From UBA4416 sp040387475 (lineage in GTDB: Bacteria; Bacteroidota; Bacteroidia; B-17B0; Aurantibacillaceae), in NCBI GenBank assembly GCA_040387475.1, contig JAZKDT010000024.1:1-64000 (forward strand): a stretch of 64,000 nt of DNA. Reading direction: 5' to 3'. Position numbers and translations under genes: made by a program. Below the pieces are notes generated by a model. It ran no database searches. It was given only the letters and a program-made list of their open reading frames with translations, and was not told where the DNA came from. Positions 52,451-61,876 of the stretch are shown here, in pieces. Numbering within the stretch: position 1 is the stretch's first letter; each line of letters opens with the position of its first letter.

Positions 52451-53164
52451 TTAAGCTTTCTTTCTCACAGTCACCTGTTCAATTCTCTTCTCATATTTTT
52501 CTCCCTGAAAAACGCGATGAACATAAATTCCAGGCGTATGAATTTGGTCGGGATCAAGTTGTCCTACTTCGACCAGCTCTTCCACTTCGGCAATAGTTAT
52601 CTTACCCGCCATAGCCATCATCGGATTAAAGTTACGGGCCGTTGAACGGAAAATTAAATTACCAGCGGTATCTCCTTTCCATGCTTTCACAATGGCAAAA
52701 TCTGCTTCAAAAGCTTTCTCTTCTAAATATTCTTTTGTTTCTCCGTTATAGGTAAAAGTGCGAACTTCTTTTCCAATAGCCACTTCGGTGCCAACACCCG
52801 CAGGTGTGTAAATTACCGGCATTCCATATCCGGCAGCTAAACAACGCGTTGCTAATGTACCTTGTGGCACTAATTCTACTTCAAGTTCGCCACTTAACAT
52901 TTGCCTTTCAAACTCTGCGTTTTCACCTACGTATGAGGAAATCATTTTTTTGATCTGCTTCGTTTGCAATAATAATCCCAAACCAAAATCGTCAACACCT
53001 GCATTATTGCTGATACACGTTAACCCTTTCGTTCCTTTTTTTACAAGCGCGGCGATACAGTTTTCTGGAATTCCACATAAACCAAATCCACCAACCAATA
53101 AAGTTGCGTTATCGCTAATATCTTTTACAGCCTCTGCGGCATTTTTAACTACTCTGCTTATCAT
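52451..53164 (-). CDS. scoA: 3-oxoacid CoA-transferase subunit A
   Basis: 237 residues. Family signature LLVGGFGLCGIPENCIAALV (about 22-41), then CISNNAGVDDFGLGLLLQT (about 50-68), ELEVELVPQGTLATRCLAAGYGMPVIYTPAGVGTEV (about 93-128), and FRSTARNFNPMMAMAG (about 173-188). Forms the CoA-binding half of the enzyme with ScoB. In most Bacteroidota scoA and scoB are adjacent; here about 4.5 kb of glycosyltransferase and lipoprotein genes separate them, so each now has its own transcription context. Confidence 0.95.
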   Translation of the reverse strand: MISRVVKNAAEAVKDISDNATLLVGGFGLCGIPENCIAALVKKGTKGLTCISNNAGVDDFGLGLLLQTKQIKKMISSYVGENAEFERQMLSGELEVELVPQGTLATRCLAAGYGMPVIYTPAGVGTEVAIGKEVRTFTYNGETKEYLEEKAFEADFAIVKAWKGDTAGNLIFRSTARNFNPMMAMAGKITIAEVEELVEVGQLDPDQIHTPGIYVHRVFQGEKYEKRIEQVTVRKKA

Positions 53165-53409
53165 AGCTTATACAAATATCAAATTATGGAGACCCTAATT
53201 TTTTGGCTAATTTAATAAAATAATGAGATGTAATGAAAGAATTTAGCACATAGTGAACACTCATGCCAAGATTTACCGTACAGATAGCTCCTACAAATTA
53301 TCAATTTCTACACATGTTACGAGCTTGTTACAAATTTGAACGGATTTCTAATAATTTTTCCTATCCTACGTTATAAATCCTAAATTCATCAAATTTTAAT
53401 CTCTTTTTT

Positions 53410-54846
53410 ATGCCACTATTAATTTCTTCCAAAGCCGAACGATATTTTTATTTAATAGTGTCTTTATTATTGTTATTTTATTCAGGATACAGATGCTATA
53501 ATCTTGGCTTTACTCATGACGAAAGCATATCCTATAATAAAATTATTCACCAAAATCTTTATCAGATATTCACTAATAATTCCAATTTTGTTACAGCAAA
53601 CAACCACATATTAAATTCGTTGTTTATGAAGTATTTTGAATTATGGTTGGGACCGCAAGAGATATACCTGAGATTGCATTCTTTTTTCGCACATATCATT
53701 TATTTGCTGTTTTCATTTTTACTGTTGAAAAATTTCAAGAATCCATGGATTGCCGCTATTGGCTTTTTAATTCTCAACGTTAATCCCTATTTACTTGATT
53801 TTTTCTCATTAGCCAGAGGCTACGCCCTTTCAATAGCTTTTATGATGATGAGCGTATACTACTTTATTGAGTTCACAAAAAAAGAATCATTTAAACAGAT
53901 TGTCCTTTGCTTGATCGCCGGCCTGCTAGCTACACTGGCAAATTTTTCAATGGTAACGTTTATAACATCTGTTATACTACTGTTTGAATGTTTTATGTTA
54001 TGGAAGCGTTACTCATTTAAGCAGTTTTTCATAAAAAACGTGCCGGTTGTATTTGTTGCATTATCCTTATATGCGCTTTACAAATGGCCTATAACTAAGC
54101 TCATACAGTACAAAGAATTATATTTTGGAGGCTGGCAAGGTTTGTGGCGTGATACTGCGTTGTCAAGCATTGATTTTTTTCTATATGATAGTCGTTACCT
54201 CGAACTATTCTCGGGCTTTTTAAGATTTTTTTTACTAGCCGTCATTTTTACAAGCTTTTACGTGCTTGTAAAAAAAATAAAAAACCGATCCATAAGCGGC
54301 GTAGATTATATTTTCATTTTATTTATTGTCATTCTTGTAAACCATTACGCTCAACATATAATCATGCATACTAATTTTATTCGAGAACGCGTCGCACTTT
54401 TTCTCGTCCCATTGTTTTTCATGTCTACTTTTAATATTTGGTCTTATTTCTGGGAGCGGGCTAGTATAAAGAAAATAATATCAAGCCTGATGATATATAT
54501 CTTTATAATAATCCTCGTTTTTGTTTCGGTTGAATCACTTAATTTTTCATATACCTATGACTGGAAATACGATGCCGACACTAAAAAAGCGATGAACGAC
54601 GTGGGAAACCTTCAAACCAAAAACGTCATGAAAATTAGCAATACCTGGCTTTATGAACCTTCCATCAATTTTTACAGGCAAACGCAATCACTCACATGGC
54701 TTGTGCCCGCAAACCGAGATGAAATAAATAACAATAGTGATTTTTATCTGATTTCAGAAGAAGACTTCAAGACTCTGGATAAATCCAATAAACAAATTGT
54801 GAACCACTACGAAACCACTCATTTAGTTTTATTAAAAAAGTACTAA
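53410..54846 (+). CDS. GT39-like membrane glycosyltransferase
   Basis: 478 residues with about ten helices. The first loop keeps the acidic motif LGFTHDESISYNKIIHQNLY (Asp-Glu, about 32-51) followed by NNHILNSLFMKYFELWLGPQEIYLRLHSFFAH (about 64-95) and FSLARGYALSIAFMMMSVYYF (about 136-156). C-terminal about 90 residues are soluble (NDVGNLQTKNVMKISNTWLY). Compared with the 562-residue relative, the aromatic WYDE has become FTHDE. Acceptor unknown. No partner gene within 240 nt; upstream 53165-53409 holds only AT-rich intergenic DNA. Confidence 0.84.
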   Translation: MPLLISSKAERYFYLIVSLLLLFYSGYRCYNLGFTHDESISYNKIIHQNLYQIFTNNSNFVTANNHILNSLFMKYFELWLGPQEIYLRLHSFFAHIIYLLFSFLLLKNFKNPWIAAIGFLILNVNPYLLDFFSLARGYALSIAFMMMSVYYFIEFTKKESFKQIVLCLIAGLLATLANFSMVTFITSVILLFECFMLWKRYSFKQFFIKNVPVVFVALSLYALYKWPITKLIQYKELYFGGWQGLWRDTALSSIDFFLYDSRYLELFSGFLRFFLLAVIFTSFYVLVKKIKNRSISGVDYIFILFIVILVNHYAQHIIMHTNFIRERVALFLVPLFFMSTFNIWSYFWERASIKKIISSLMIYIFIIILVFVSVESLNFSYTYDWKYDADTKKAMNDVGNLQTKNVMKISNTWLYEPSINFYRQTQSLTWLVPANRDEINNNSDFYLISEEDFKTLDKSNKQIVNHYETTHLVLLKKY

Positions 54847-54847
54847 T

Positions 54848-54943
54848 CATCCGATTATAAAAAACAGGTTTTGTTGGCCATAAATTTCAACTTTGGTGTT
54901 ATCCGCGTTAATCAATACCAACATTTATTTGTGTCATCGGATG
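54848..54943. repeat. Nested inverted repeats downstream of a glycosyltransferase gene
   Basis: CATCCGAT (54848-54855) is the exact complement of ATCGGATG (54936-54943). Inside, TTGGT and ACCAA (about 54893-54921) form a second pair. The 96-bp unit starts right after the stop of the glycosyltransferase gene. It could be a weak structured terminator or a small degenerate mobile element. The remaining intergenic DNA to 55109 shows nothing I can name. Confidence 0.3.
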
Positions 54944-55109
54944 CAAAGTAACTGGTAAATCATCGCAAATACCTGAAAGAGGAAATCGGCACCTCAACAA
55001 TAAATACTATATCCTGATGATAAAATAGTTAAAAGAATGGTTAGGCAAGGATTCACACAAACAGAAACCATTCATGAATTTGTTTTTGTCTGAATATAAA
55101 TTTAGCCAT

Positions 55110-57362
55110 TTATTGACTATCAAAATCCTGGTCTTCAATTGGTATATCCAATGCAGATTGCCGGTCAAATTCTTCACAATTTAACTGAATATCGCCCATA
55201 TTAGAAGGCTTTACAAATCCGTTTTTACTAATTTTTAAAGTTGGGTCGCCATATACTTTCTGAAAAAATTTACCCCATATCGGCAAAGCCATACTTGCCC
55301 CCTGCCCTTCATTCGTTGAATTAAAGTGAACACTACGTTCTTCGCCTCCTACCCAACATCCGGCAACCAAATCAGGTGTTAAACCCATAAACCACCCATC
55401 GGCATTATTTTGAGTTGTTCCTGTTTTACCGGCAATTTCATTACGCAAATTATATCTGCTTCTTAAACGTGTTCCTGTACCCTGATCCACAACTCCTCGC
55501 ATTAACTGTATCATGGCATAAGCATGTTGCTCACTTAACACTTCATCAGACGTCGGAAAAAATTCCTCTAGAACTTTTCCGTTTTTATCTTCGATTCTGG
55601 TGACAAATGTTGGTTTAATATATGTTCCTCTATTAGCAAAGGTTGCGTTGGCGGCAACCATTTCAAAAACAGAAATATCGGATGTTCCTAAAGCGATAGA
55701 AGGAACAGCTTCAATAGGTGAAGTGATTCCCAGGCGGCGTACTAAATTAATAACGGCATCCGGTCCATATTGCTTCATGACCCAAGCTGTTACATAATTA
55801 ATCGACCCTGCCAACGCATAACGAAGAGTAACCATTTTACCGGTACCTTTGTTTCCATCTGAATTATCAGGGCACCAGGCAGGTTGCCCGGGAGTTTCTA
55901 TACAGGTACGTACATTAGCAACCTGGTAACAAGGCGAAAGTCCATTTTGAATAGCTAAGGCATATACAAAGGGTTTAAATGTGGATCCCACTTGCCTTTT
56001 ACCAACCTTAACGTGATCAAATTTAAAATGACGGTGATTAACACCTCCAACCCAAGCTTTTACAAAGCCGGTTGCGGGCTCAATCGAAATAAAACCAGTA
56101 TGCAAAAAACTTTTGTAGTAACGGATACTGTCCCAGGGCGTCATCGTTGTATCAATATCTCCTCGTAAACTATAAACAGTCATCTGAACCGGCTTCTTAA
56201 ACTCAGCCAGAATTTGTTCTTTAGAAAGCCCTGCTTTCTTTAAAGAACGATAACGGTCACTTCTGCGCATTGAACTCATCATGATGTTTTCAATTTGCTC
56301 CTTATTCACATTCCAGGCAAAAGGGGCATTCTTTTTAGTTTTACACTCTTTAGAAAACAACTTTTGAAGATCTGTCATATGTTCAGTAACAGCTTCTTCG
56401 GCATACTGCTGCATACGCGAGTCGATCGTTGTAAATATTCTTAATCCATCCCTGTAAATGTTATAAGGTTTGTTTGTTTCTGGATTGATGTGCTTGGAAC
56501 ACCAATCTTTTAAAAAGTATTCCCGCAGGTACTCTCTGAAATAAGGTGCCAGGCCATCATTATGATCTTCAGGATGAAAAATAACGCCTAAAGGCAACTT
56601 TTTCAGACTATCATATTTTTGCTGCGTTAAAAAACCGTTCACTACCATCTGCTTCATAACCACATTTCGTCGGTGAAGCGTTGTATCAGCTTTTTTAACA
56701 GGATTAAATAAGGAAGGATTTTTGGCCATTCCAATAAGCATTGCCGCCTGTTGAATCTCCAAACTATCCTGGCTTCGGTTAAAATAAATTTGAGCGGCTG
56801 ATTTAACGCCAACCGCCTGATTTAAGAAATCGAACTTATTAAGATAAAGTGCTAATATTTCGTCTTTAGTATAATTTTTTTCTAAGCGTGCGGCAATAAC
56901 CCATTCTTTGAGCTTTCTGACAACAGTTTCAAATTTGCTCAGTTTCTCACGTGGAAACATCATTTTGGCCAGTTGCTGAGATAAAGTACTCCCACCACCA
57001 CTACTTGAACTGCCAGTTACGGCACCAAAAACAGCTCTTCCCAAAGCTCTCAAATCAACTCCGCTATGTTCTAAAAAACGCGCATCTTCGGTAGCTATAA
57101 GTGCGCTTACCAAGTCCTGATCCAATTCATAATATTTAACACTAACCCTGTTTTCGGCATAATATTTACCGAGTGTTTTCAGATCGCTGCTATAAATAAC
57201 GGTTGCTAAATTGCTTTTTGGGTTCTGAAGCTCCTTAACGCTTGGCAGATCCACAAAAATCTCGAAAGAAATGAAACTTAATAATAAAAAAATAAGGATG
57301 AAAGGAAGCCACACAAGTAGCCATGTATAGCGTATATACTTTGCGAATTTATTTGTAGCCAT
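55110..57362 (-). CDS. mrcA: Class A penicillin-binding protein (PBP1a-like)
   Basis: 750 residues. One N-terminal membrane anchor (about 13-34), then a GT51 transglycosylase domain (about 60-240: ALIATEDARFLEHSGVDLRAL, GGGSTLSQQLAKMMFPRE, IAARLEKNYTKDEILALYLN) and a transpeptidase domain with all three active-site motifs: the SxxK Ser in GSTFKPFVYALAI (about 454-466), SIN in LAGSINYVTAWVM (about 510-522) and KTGTT (about 645-649). Synthesises and crosslinks peptidoglycan in the periplasm. The His in EDARFLEHSGVD is in the usual place. Intergenic 57363-57480 shows no gene. Confidence 0.94.
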   Translation of the reverse strand: MATNKFAKYIRYTWLLVWLPFILIFLLLSFISFEIFVDLPSVKELQNPKSNLATVIYSSDLKTLGKYYAENRVSVKYYELDQDLVSALIATEDARFLEHSGVDLRALGRAVFGAVTGSSSSGGGSTLSQQLAKMMFPREKLSKFETVVRKLKEWVIAARLEKNYTKDEILALYLNKFDFLNQAVGVKSAAQIYFNRSQDSLEIQQAAMLIGMAKNPSLFNPVKKADTTLHRRNVVMKQMVVNGFLTQQKYDSLKKLPLGVIFHPEDHNDGLAPYFREYLREYFLKDWCSKHINPETNKPYNIYRDGLRIFTTIDSRMQQYAEEAVTEHMTDLQKLFSKECKTKKNAPFAWNVNKEQIENIMMSSMRRSDRYRSLKKAGLSKEQILAEFKKPVQMTVYSLRGDIDTTMTPWDSIRYYKSFLHTGFISIEPATGFVKAWVGGVNHRHFKFDHVKVGKRQVGSTFKPFVYALAIQNGLSPCYQVANVRTCIETPGQPAWCPDNSDGNKGTGKMVTLRYALAGSINYVTAWVMKQYGPDAVINLVRRLGITSPIEAVPSIALGTSDISVFEMVAANATFANRGTYIKPTFVTRIEDKNGKVLEEFFPTSDEVLSEQHAYAMIQLMRGVVDQGTGTRLRSRYNLRNEIAGKTGTTQNNADGWFMGLTPDLVAGCWVGGEERSVHFNSTNEGQGASMALPIWGKFFQKVYGDPTLKISKNGFVKPSNMGDIQLNCEEFDRQSALDIPIEDQDFDSQ

Positions 57363-57480
57363 GATATTAAATGCAAAGTTAACCTAAAAGCTTAAACTGG
57401 GAAATTTTCGATAAAATAATAGAAGTACAATAAAAACCGATTTTTAACACATAAAAGGGGAATTTAAAGAGCCGTAATAA

Positions 57481-57511
57481 TTGTAAGGTACGAAAAAAAA
57501 CCTTAAATTTG
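57481..57511 (+). promoter_or_regulatory. Bacteroidota-type promoter for the 1396-residue surface protein
   Basis: TTG (57481-57483), a 20-nt spacer and TAAATTTG (57504-57511) fit the Bacteroidota sigma-A consensus TTTG-N19/20-TAnnTTTG. A start near 57518 would give a leader of about 90 nt before the ATG at 57609. Confidence 0.6.
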
Positions 57512-57608
57512 GGTTAATATAAGATTAGGTAAATTGAGGGGTTTGACACTTTACGTTAAATTTCTTCAATTTTACTACAGATTTTATCCACGTTAAAAAA
57601 AAACAAAT

Positions 57609-60600
57609 ATGAAAAACCTTCTACTTACTTTATTTAGCGTTATTGTTACTTGCTTTTCGCATACAATAATAGCTCAACAAACAAAAAAAGCGGACCCTTA
57701 TCATTTTGATGAAAAGGCAGCTCGCGAGCAAGCAAAAGCCAAAGGCATAAAGCCTAGCGAAATAGAAGGCTATGTGCAGTTTCTTAAAAACGATTTTTCG
57801 TCAAAGAAAGCACTTGAAAAACAAGGTCATCAGCATTCGCCATATGAGCAAGGTGGCACTCAGGGTTTTGAAGAAAGAACCATTTACCTGGATGGCAATA
57901 AACCAATGAGTTTAGGTTGTCCTAACATGGGTTTTGAGCAATATAATTTTAATGGATGGACTGGTGGAATCGGCACAACATCAACGGGTGGTACAACTCC
58001 AAATTATACTTCATCCGGCTCAACTATTGTTAATGCTGCAGGTAATAACACTTCAGTGTTTAACACTACAAATTATCACACCATTATGTCATTACCTCCC
58101 ACCAGTAATGTTTTTCCTAACGTTCCCCCGCAAGGGTATGATACAAATGCTGCGAAATTAATTTCAGGTATTTATTATTCTCAGATTCCTACAACCAGCC
58201 CATTCAGTTTTGATCCTGTTTCTGTTCGTATGAATGGTGCGGTAGCTAATGCAAGAGGGTGCAGGTTAAAATATATAACTACTTCTTCAACTACAAATCA
58301 AAGGTTGTCTTTTAGCTATGCGGTTGTTTTACAAAATCCATCAGGCCATACTGCCGGAGAATCTCCTTATTTTAAAGTAGAAGTAAAAAACGAAAGTACC
58401 GGAACAATTTTACCAGGTTGTACGTCTTACACATTTAATCCAAAATCTACACTTCCTTCCGATTCTTTACTTCAATCAGATGTAGGCAGTACATTTGACC
58501 CTACTTTCTACAGAAAATGGCAATATTACTCTGTGGATTTATCAACACTTCCTTTAGGAACAAACGTATCTATTAATTTTGAAGTTGGAGGTTGTTCTTT
58601 AAGCGGACACTGGGGATATGCATATGTAGACGCTGAATGTGGTGGTATAGGCACTCCTTATGGTAATATGTGTTCTGGTTCAAATTTCGCTACTTTGGTT
58701 GCTCCTACAGGTTTCACCACATATCAATGGTATGGTCCAGGAGGAATTATCGCTGGCGCTACAAATGATACATTAATTGAAAATCCGGCTATTCCAGGAA
58801 CTACTTATTCTGTAAGTATGGTTTCTCCGGGTGGATGTATTTTAACTCAAACTGTATCTGTAGGCTTTACTACCGTTAACATTATTAATTTAAATGCAAC
58901 GAGTTCTTGTGCCGGTGGTAATTCAGGAACAGCATCCGTATTAGCCAACGGTAGTAATGGTATATACACTTATTCATGGACAAATACCGGTACAGGAATG
59001 CCGGCAGGTACTACACAAACGGTCACCGGTTTATCACCGGGCACTTACAGTGTGCTGGTATCTTCTACCACATGCGGACAAGCCTCAGCCAATCTATCGG
59101 TTGGTGTATCTCCTCCTTTTTTCTTTACTCAAGGCAAATCATTTTGTGGTAATGCAACTACAATTCCACTACCCGGCGGCAATAATTACACCTGGTATTA
59201 TAATAACGTCCTTATTCCTGCCCCGGTAGGCACAAATGATACTTTATATATTAATGCGGCCCTTGCCGGAGATATTTATACGGCTGTTTACAATAATGCC
59301 CAAGGTTGCCGCGACTCTATCCAGTATACATTAAATCTGGTAACAGGTGGTAGCTCGTATTTTTCAAACACCACTAATGTTTGTCCTGGCGCCAGTAACG
59401 GCACAACAGTATTAAATCTGAGTACGCCTTTTGCCCCTCCTTACAGTTATGTAGTGACGGGACCAACTGCTTCGAGCGTGGTTACAAATAGTCTTACACC
59501 TTTAACTACTTTAACTATTTCGCCATTAGCACCCGGAACATATACGGCGGTAATTAATGACGGTACTTGTATATATAATAATACAGTAACTGTTGGCGTT
59601 ATCGCAACTAATTTTACGGTAACACCTACTAACACGGTGTTGTGTTTCCCTGAACCAGTGACGTTGAACTTTGATTTTGGCGATGTAGCGCCAGCAAGTT
59701 GTGGTTTGTCATCTACGGGATCTTGCTCTACTCCAAATGTGATACAAATAGGTACGGGAACAAATGCTAACACTAATACTTCCTATCCTGCTATTTATGG
59801 TAACTTTTATAGAAATACAAGACATCAGATTCTTTATAAAGCTTCTGAATTATTAGCTGCAGGTGTTCAGGCCGGAAAAATATCCAGTCTTTCATTTAAC
59901 GTTTCCGCCATAGATGGTACAACTTCTTATCCTGATTTTACTATCAAAATAAAATGTACGCCTGTAAACGATTTAGGTGTAGGAACAAATTTTGATAATA
60001 CGGGATTAGTTCAGGTATACTATGCTCCTACTGCTAATATTACAATGGGTTGGAACACATACACTTTTGCTAATGCCTACGAATGGGATGGAGTATCTAA
60101 TATCTTAATTGATGTTTGTAACACTATCACAAACCCCTCTTATACCTATAACTCTTCAACTCCTTATACAACCACTTCTTTCAACTCGGTAAGATGGTTT
60201 AATAGTGATGGTACTCCGGCATGTGCTAACCCTACGTCGAATGGCTATACACCTAATACTACTTTCAGACCAAACATCAGACTTGGAAATTGTGGCGCTT
60301 CTGCTCCATCAGCGTATACAGTAGCTGTTTCTTCTAATGGAACAGTTGTCACAAATTACAGTAATGACTCTCTTAAAGTAATTCCTTCTGCTGCAACTCC
60401 TCCAGCTGGTGGCAACATTACCTATACCATTACAGTTACTAATCCAATTGGTGGTTGTACGGCTACTCAAACAGTGGCAGTTTTATATCCACCAATCACA
60501 ACAACTGTTTCAGCAATAATTTCAAACACATTGCTTTGTGAAGGTAGTACTACTAATTTATCTGCTAACGGAGCATTTAACTACAATTGGTACTATCAAC

Positions 60601-61799
60601 AAGGAGTTGGCGGACCTTTACAACCTATTTCAACATCACAAAATATTACCGTAACACCGCCTGCCGTAGGTACAAACACCTATTTGGTAATCGGATCTTC
60701 TCCTTGCCCAAGTAGCATAGATGACACGAGTATGGTGATGGTAAATGTAGTGCCAAACGCACATTTGATCATTACACCTTTACCGGATGTAACCAAATGT
60801 TTAAATATGCCATATGCATTTAATCCGGTTGTTGGTTCAAGCACGCCAGGAAATCCAGGTACTCCATATACGTATTCATGGACTACCTTACCAGGAAATG
60901 CTCCAGCGCCAGGTGCTAATTCAACTTCTACCTACACAACTAATAGTAACACTACAACTACTTTAGTCATAGCGGTAAGTGGCTCCTGTGCAATACCAAC
61001 ATCAGATACTGTCGTAGTAAAAAACTTCGCCGATGACCTTGGAATTGCCATATCAAACTCATTAACCACCTGTCCGAATAAACCATTCGCGTTAAACTCT
61101 GCAGTTACGGGTGGCCATGCAATCTATAATTACACGTGGACGGTAAACGGTTCCCCGGTTTCAAACTCTGCTAATTTAAACTACACAAGCCCTCCGTCAG
61201 GTGGTACTTATGCGGTTGCCGTTACAGTGATAGATAGTTGTGCTTATCAAAAATCTGACACAGAAGTTATTTATGTATTACCTAATACCTTAAACGTTAC
61301 TATCGTAGATTCTGCGTCCCTGTGTGGTAATACATCTTTCTCATTAACATCGGCTATGAGCGGTGGCTACCCGGATTATTCTTATCAATGGTATATATTA
61401 CCTGATAATAACAGTTTATCAAGTACATCAACCATTTCTTATGTAACTCCTCACGCTGAAGGTATTTACACAGTACAGGTAGTAATTACAGATAGCTGTG
61501 GCTACCAACAGTCAGGTTATCAATTAATCAACGTATTACCTCCTTGCCAAATTGAGATTCCAAATGTAATTACGCCAAACGGAGATTTAGCTAATGATTT
61601 CTTCCGTATCAAAAACATTGAATACCATCCTAATACAAATGTCACAATTTTTGACAGATGGGGATTAAAAGTATTTGAAAGCACTAATTATAATAACGAA
61701 TGGAAAGGCGATGGATTGAATGATGGAACATTCTTCTACGTAATTGATGTTCCGGACGATAAAAAATATTCTGGGTTCGTTACAGTATTCAGAAAATAA
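57609..61799 (+). CDS. Large surface protein with T9SS type B sorting domain
   Basis: 1396 residues. Signal peptide 1-22 (ending IIAQQ). A charged, helical N-terminal segment (about 25-75: YHFDEKAAREQAKAKGIKPS, EIEGYVQFLKNDFSSKKALE) is followed by a beta-sandwich region (about 100-355; GFEQYNFNGWTGG, SFSYAVVLQNP, GHWGYAYVDAECGG). Then several Ig-like/PKD-like modules, among them YTYSWTNTGTGMPAG and YQWYILPDNN. The type B sorting domain ends it: IPNVITPNGDLANDFFRI, FDRWGLKVFES, WKGDGLNDGTFFYVID. The Asp/Asn pattern and the domain's length are normal. Cysteines are numerous, consistent with disulfides outside the cell. Binding partner unknown. Confidence 0.92.
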   Translation: MKNLLLTLFSVIVTCFSHTIIAQQTKKADPYHFDEKAAREQAKAKGIKPSEIEGYVQFLKNDFSSKKALEKQGHQHSPYEQGGTQGFEERTIYLDGNKPMSLGCPNMGFEQYNFNGWTGGIGTTSTGGTTPNYTSSGSTIVNAAGNNTSVFNTTNYHTIMSLPPTSNVFPNVPPQGYDTNAAKLISGIYYSQIPTTSPFSFDPVSVRMNGAVANARGCRLKYITTSSTTNQRLSFSYAVVLQNPSGHTAGESPYFKVEVKNESTGTILPGCTSYTFNPKSTLPSDSLLQSDVGSTFDPTFYRKWQYYSVDLSTLPLGTNVSINFEVGGCSLSGHWGYAYVDAECGGIGTPYGNMCSGSNFATLVAPTGFTTYQWYGPGGIIAGATNDTLIENPAIPGTTYSVSMVSPGGCILTQTVSVGFTTVNIINLNATSSCAGGNSGTASVLANGSNGIYTYSWTNTGTGMPAGTTQTVTGLSPGTYSVLVSSTTCGQASANLSVGVSPPFFFTQGKSFCGNATTIPLPGGNNYTWYYNNVLIPAPVGTNDTLYINAALAGDIYTAVYNNAQGCRDSIQYTLNLVTGGSSYFSNTTNVCPGASNGTTVLNLSTPFAPPYSYVVTGPTASSVVTNSLTPLTTLTISPLAPGTYTAVINDGTCIYNNTVTVGVIATNFTVTPTNTVLCFPEPVTLNFDFGDVAPASCGLSSTGSCSTPNVIQIGTGTNANTNTSYPAIYGNFYRNTRHQILYKASELLAAGVQAGKISSLSFNVSAIDGTTSYPDFTIKIKCTPVNDLGVGTNFDNTGLVQVYYAPTANITMGWNTYTFANAYEWDGVSNILIDVCNTITNPSYTYNSSTPYTTTSFNSVRWFNSDGTPACANPTSNGYTPNTTFRPNIRLGNCGASAPSAYTVAVSSNGTVVTNYSNDSLKVIPSAATPPAGGNITYTITVTNPIGGCTATQTVAVLYPPITTTVSAIISNTLLCEGSTTNLSANGAFNYNWYYQQGVGGPLQPISTSQNITVTPPAVGTNTYLVIGSSPCPSSIDDTSMVMVNVVPNAHLIITPLPDVTKCLNMPYAFNPVVGSSTPGNPGTPYTYSWTTLPGNAPAPGANSTSTYTTNSNTTTTLVIAVSGSCAIPTSDTVVVKNFADDLGIAISNSLTTCPNKPFALNSAVTGGHAIYNYTWTVNGSPVSNSANLNYTSPPSGGTYAVAVTVIDSCAYQKSDTEVIYVLPNTLNVTIVDSASLCGNTSFSLTSAMSGGYPDYSYQWYILPDNNSLSSTSTISYVTPHAEGIYTVQVVITDSCGYQQSGYQLINVLPPCQIEIPNVITPNGDLANDFFRIKNIEYHPNTNVTIFDRWGLKVFESTNYNNEWKGDGLNDGTFFYVIDVPDDKKYSGFVTVFRK

Positions 61800-61813
61800 A
61801 AATCGGAAGCAAT

Positions 61814-61847
61814 AAAAAAGCCCCTTCAATTGAAGGGGCTTTTTTTA
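61814..61847. terminator. Strong bidirectional terminator
   Basis: AAAAAGCCCCTTCAATTGAAGGGGCTTTTT is a near-perfect palindrome with A and T runs at either side, between the surface-protein gene (plus, ends 61799) and the FAD oxidoreductase gene (minus, ends 61877). Confidence 0.92.
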
Positions 61848-61876
61848 TTACCTTAATGTTATATATCAGGATTGTA

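Noticed and set aside
41150..54846. O-antigen or capsule biosynthesis locus
   Set aside because: No Wzx, Wzy, Wza or ABC exporter and no initiating sugar-phosphate transferase are present in the window.
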